Assembly: GCA_964007475.1 (NCBI GenBank)
Contig: OZ023274.1
Span: 82,471,303 to 82,535,302 of the forward strand
From: Hybos culiciformis
Taxonomy: Eukaryota > Arthropoda > Insecta > Diptera > Hybotidae
Direction: 5' to 3'
Length of the DNA stretch: 64,000 bases
Position numbers and translations under genes: made by a program. The notes under the pieces are model-generated. The model made no database searches and was not told the origin of the DNA. It was given only the letters and a program-made list of their open reading frames with translations. Below are positions 60,815 to 64,000 of the stretch, piece after piece. The first letter of the stretch is position 1; each line of letters starts with the position of its first letter.

Positions 60815-61395
60815 TTAAAGGATCTTCGAACCTCTACTACTAAATTTTTAAACGAGTGTGGTTGGATTTTAGTACAAAAATTTAAACCACACTTCAAAAA
60901 TTGCACTTATTTTGATTCAAAAAAACAAAATGAATAAAAATAGAACAATGGTAGCCCTGAAAATATCTTTGTTGTCATTATAAAGTTTGCTGTGATTGTC
61001 AAATGTCAAGTAAGAATTTTTTTTTCTTTTATCAACAAATGAGGAAAATGGCAGCAACAAGGAGATTATTTATTGTAAATATAAATTATAATTATATAAT
61101 TATTATTTGATTTTATTTTTAATTATAAAAAAAATAATTATAAAATTATTATTATTTTTTTTAATAATTAAAAATAAAATTAAATAAAATTTAAGAAGAC
61201 CATTAGTTCCTAAAATAATAAAAAAAAAATTAGTAATTTTTCTAAAAAAAAATTATTCGATTTTTTTTTTTGCAAAAAAGAAAATGAATAATTTTTTTTT
61301 GGAAAAATTACTAATTTTTTTTTTAATATTTTAGGAATCTTCCGGTTTGAAATCATTTCGTTAAATAAATAAACTTCCTTATTAAATTTTATTTC
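60815..61395. other. Segment between C1 and C2, with an A/T hairpin
   Basis: A G+C-richer part at 60940-61070 includes the short frame MAATRRLFIV at about 61049 and TTGTCAAATGTCAAG motifs. Nested AT hairpins follow. It is either the interior of C2 or unrelated host DNA. No gene supported. Confidence 0.45.
61205..61336. repeat. A/T-rich hairpin
   Basis: TTCCTAAAATAATAAAAAAA with TTAGTAATTTTTC on the left (from 61206) pairs with GAAAAATTACTAA...TTTTAGGAA on the right (to about 61337). The arms are about 50 bp, with a loop near 61265-61285. Confidence 0.8.
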
Positions 61396-61671
61396 CTTGC
61401 TTCATTTTGAACTTTTTTGTTTATTTTTTTCATTATAAATGTATTGTTTCAACTCCCTCTCACATGCACATTAAAGCAGTATACAATACATGTTAATCAA
61501 ATTTGTTATACAGCTCGTTTTGTATACACACAAACATATAGACACTCGTCAATATTATATCACTCGACCTTCGGTCTCGTGATATAAACATGACTCGTGT
61601 CTATGTGTTTGTGTGTATACAAAACTCGCAAGAATAACAAATTTTCTTAACATGTATTGTAATCTACTATT
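61396..61671 (-). mobile_element. Composite hairpin family relative C2 (palindrome half only)
   Basis: Minus orientation, beginning AATAGTAGATTACAATACAT (61671 down). It carries the whole giant palindrome (centre GACCGAAGGTC at about 61565-61575), then TTTAATGTGCATGTGAG and a short piece GTTCAAAATGAAGCAAG. Similarity then stops, and the GTAAATACAA array and 3' end are missing. It lies about 580 bp from C1 in the same orientation. Confidence 0.82.
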
Positions 61672-63540
61672 AAAATTTTTCTTACCCACTTGATTGGAGT
61701 GGTATAATTAATGGTTAATATTTTTTTTTTGATAATATTTTATAACAAATTTAGTGACGGATTCCTAAAAAAAAAAAGAATAACGAAAATTTTCTCGATT
61801 TCGTGGCAATTTTTAATCCATATTTTTTTATTTCCTATCGTATAAAAAGTAATTACACGAGTGGTAAAGACCATAACTTCTTTATCTGGCAGTGTGACAC
61901 ATTCAACAAAATTAATTTTCTGTCAATATATAGTATTTTCTTCTTTGATTTAAATTTCACTTTTTTGTGTATACAAAGACGAAAAGCATATCAAAATATT
62001 ATTTTATGCTAAGTTAAAACTTAATTTATTTTTTTCTAATGAATTTTACAACCTAAATAACTACTAACATAATTCCTTAATAGTTTTAAGAAAAAAAAAA
62101 AAAAATATTATTACATATACATATTATTAAAATTCAATTTCCTCTCAAAATAAAAGAGATATAATTTTCCATAGTAAACTACAAAAAAAAAAATTATTGG
62201 CTTTAATAAATTTTCCAACTCTGTCTTTAAAATGTAATTAAATAAATGTAACATAAATAGATAAAACTAATACATTTTAATATTTAGATACACATTATTT
62301 AACTTTAATTTAAAAAACAAAATCATTTTCTATTTTTCTTCTCAAGTATATATGAATATTTTGTAATATTTATAAATATCGACACTGAGAAAAAAAGGTT
62401 GTCAATGACAATACCTATAGAATAAAAATACTATATAAAATAATGATTGCTTCATTCAAGGTACAAAAGAAAATTGTTCTTCTTATTTATTTACTTTTAA
62501 TTTATTTTATTGCATTAACAAAAGACAATCCACCTGGGCATTTTTACTCCAAAAAACTATAACTTTTTTCTAAAGTCTTTTATACACAGAAATACGTGTA
62601 CATAACATAATATATTTAATTTCTAAACGGTTATGAGTCTTATATAGAGAAAAATAATTAAATGTTTGATTAGTGCTGTCAAATAACTAAATTTGAAACC
62701 CGAATTAAACCAAGTTGAATATAAAGTAAATTTGATATTTACTGTAAATAAATATTTAGGTCAATTAATATTTTTCGACAATAATATTTTTATACTACAT
62801 GTAAATTACATTTAATTTTTTTATATATTGATTAAAAACTATAGATTTCTATATTATTCGTTATTGTTTTTTAATATTATATAAAATATTTAAAATCTTG
62901 TTTGAGGGACATTTCTAATTAATTTTGCTTTTATAACATCGTAGAATTATTTTTTCTGTATTATTCGGCATTTGCTTACAACAAAAAATTGTCGATGATG
63001 TCGTTTCTAATAACAAAGTTATCCTACATTCTCCTAAATACTAGAAGGAGTCTCAGTGTACATAAGATTTTTACCAAACAGATTACATAATTTATAGTTA
63101 GAAAAAACTTGTTAGATTATGCAGCATGTCACTGTGTCATGTTGAACATGGTAGTAAATCTCTTCAAATGTATTATCAACATAGGAATATCTAATGTCTT
63201 CCTTTTAGACTAATTTTATTTTATTTTTTTTTTTTATTAGAAAAAGAAATATTTTTTTCTATCTAAAACTAAAATATTATTTTGATAATTTTAATTATAA
63301 TTAAAAAATAATATTTCAATATTAAAATAATCAAGAAATAAATTTAATAACGTATTTTTTATTTACATCTGAACAAAAGATTTTCTCTCGAAGATTAATT
63401 AAGCAACCATTTAAAAACTTTGACAACAAGACTTCTACCGAAACGAAATATATGTATATATAATATATTTATAATAGGTATATATTTTTTCTTAAAATAT
63501 TTTTTATATTAAATAAATAATATATTAGAGAGCAGAACTT
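61672..63540. other. AT-rich stretch with possible element ends
   Basis: TACCCACTTGATTGGAGTGG at 61683-61702 resembles the 20-mer at 5922. CACTGAGAAAAAAAGG at 62383 resembles a MITE end without a visible partner. The frame at 61803-62012 is chance-like. Confidence 0.4.
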
Positions 63541-64000
63541 TAAAAAAATATGTGAGTCTCGGGACACACGGAAGAAGTGAAACTTCATGGCAAGTAGTAT
63601 TTTCTGGGGAGGCTAAATAAATATCTAAAATGGCCAAGTGCACATAAAACATGACGCCAATCGATTTTTTCGACGGCGACTAGTTGATTTTTGTCCTTCG
63701 ACTGCTGCGGCCAGTCGACTTAAAATAACTTATTTTGGGGGAATTCGAGGGCTTAGAAAAATTTGACAAAAAAAAATTAAAAACCAGCGACTACTTAGAA
63801 ATAAAAACATTTAAAAATTCTAAAATACTTTTTAAGCTCAAAAAGTTGCATAATGGCTTTTAAATTATTTCAAAATGGCTAGAATTATGGATGCATGACA
63901 ACACTGATTGCCAGATGTTTCTACTATATTTTAAGCTGTAAACACAATTACGGTTACAACTATATTATTAGCGACAATAATGTATGAAAAAACAGCAGCG
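63541..64000. other. GC-richer right edge, possible truncated gene or transposon
   Basis: Composition changes sharply: CTCGGGACACACGGAAGAAG, CGACGGCGACTAGTTG, GACTGCTGCGGCCAGTCGAC and GGGGGAATTCGAGGGC. A repeated CGACT/AGTCG motif recalls that in C1 at 60765-60780. No long open frame is visible. The final bases (CAGCAGCG) are cut by the window end. Confidence 0.4.

Noticed and set aside
1..64000. CRISPR arrays, operons, riboswitches, rRNA genes
   Set aside because: No regularly spaced repeats, no dense same-strand ORFs and no rRNA-like conserved blocks; the window is not prokaryotic.

Overview
The window looks like a gene-poor stretch of an animal nuclear genome, most likely an insect. It is extremely AT-rich (roughly four fifths A+T by eye), full of poly-A/poly-T runs, and has no operons, ribosome-binding sites or dense ORFs. 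Short dipteran-type splice signals and several insect-style inverted-repeat DNA elements are present. I cannot name the species. No rRNA gene, intact tRNA gene, CRISPR array, virus or intact transposase gene was found.

The clearest structures are repeats. From left to right: a foldback hairpin of about 280 bp (2376-2654); a 617-bp MITE with inverted repeats of about 175 bp (2766-3382); two copies of a composite hairpin/palindrome family (21534-22104 and 32651-33130), with two rearranged relatives side by side in the opposite orientation (60332-60814 and 61396-61671); a TTAA-flanked MITE (42265-42784), followed within 100 bp by a decayed segment that resembles a PIF/Harbinger transposase; a 1-kb element with perfect 25-bp inverted repeats, six copies of its terminal core and a broken zinc-finger coding relic (52116-53114); and a 750-bp element rich in AACGAA/TTCGTT (57777-58527) that carries a tRNA-like SINE head and a long A-rich tract.

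Protein-coding content is sparse. The best gene candidate is on the minus strand. Its first coding exon (45986 down to 45757) encodes a signal peptide and an Asn/Gly/Arg/Ser-rich basic tail and ends at a GT donor. A phase-compatible short terminal exon lies about 12 kb away (33866 down to 33821). A possible small secreted peptide lies at 49284-49448. Several short open, slightly GC-richer islands with plausible splice sites (10.3 kb, 21.2 kb, 23.9 kb, 44.6 kb, 48.2 kb, 56.4 kb) are listed as low-confidence exon candidates. In sequence this AT-rich, chance ORFs of up to about 100 codons occur, so these need transcript or comparative support.

The rest reads as intronic or intergenic AT-rich DNA with microsatellites. 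The last 460 bp is visibly richer in G+C and may be the edge of a gene or transposon that continues beyond the window.
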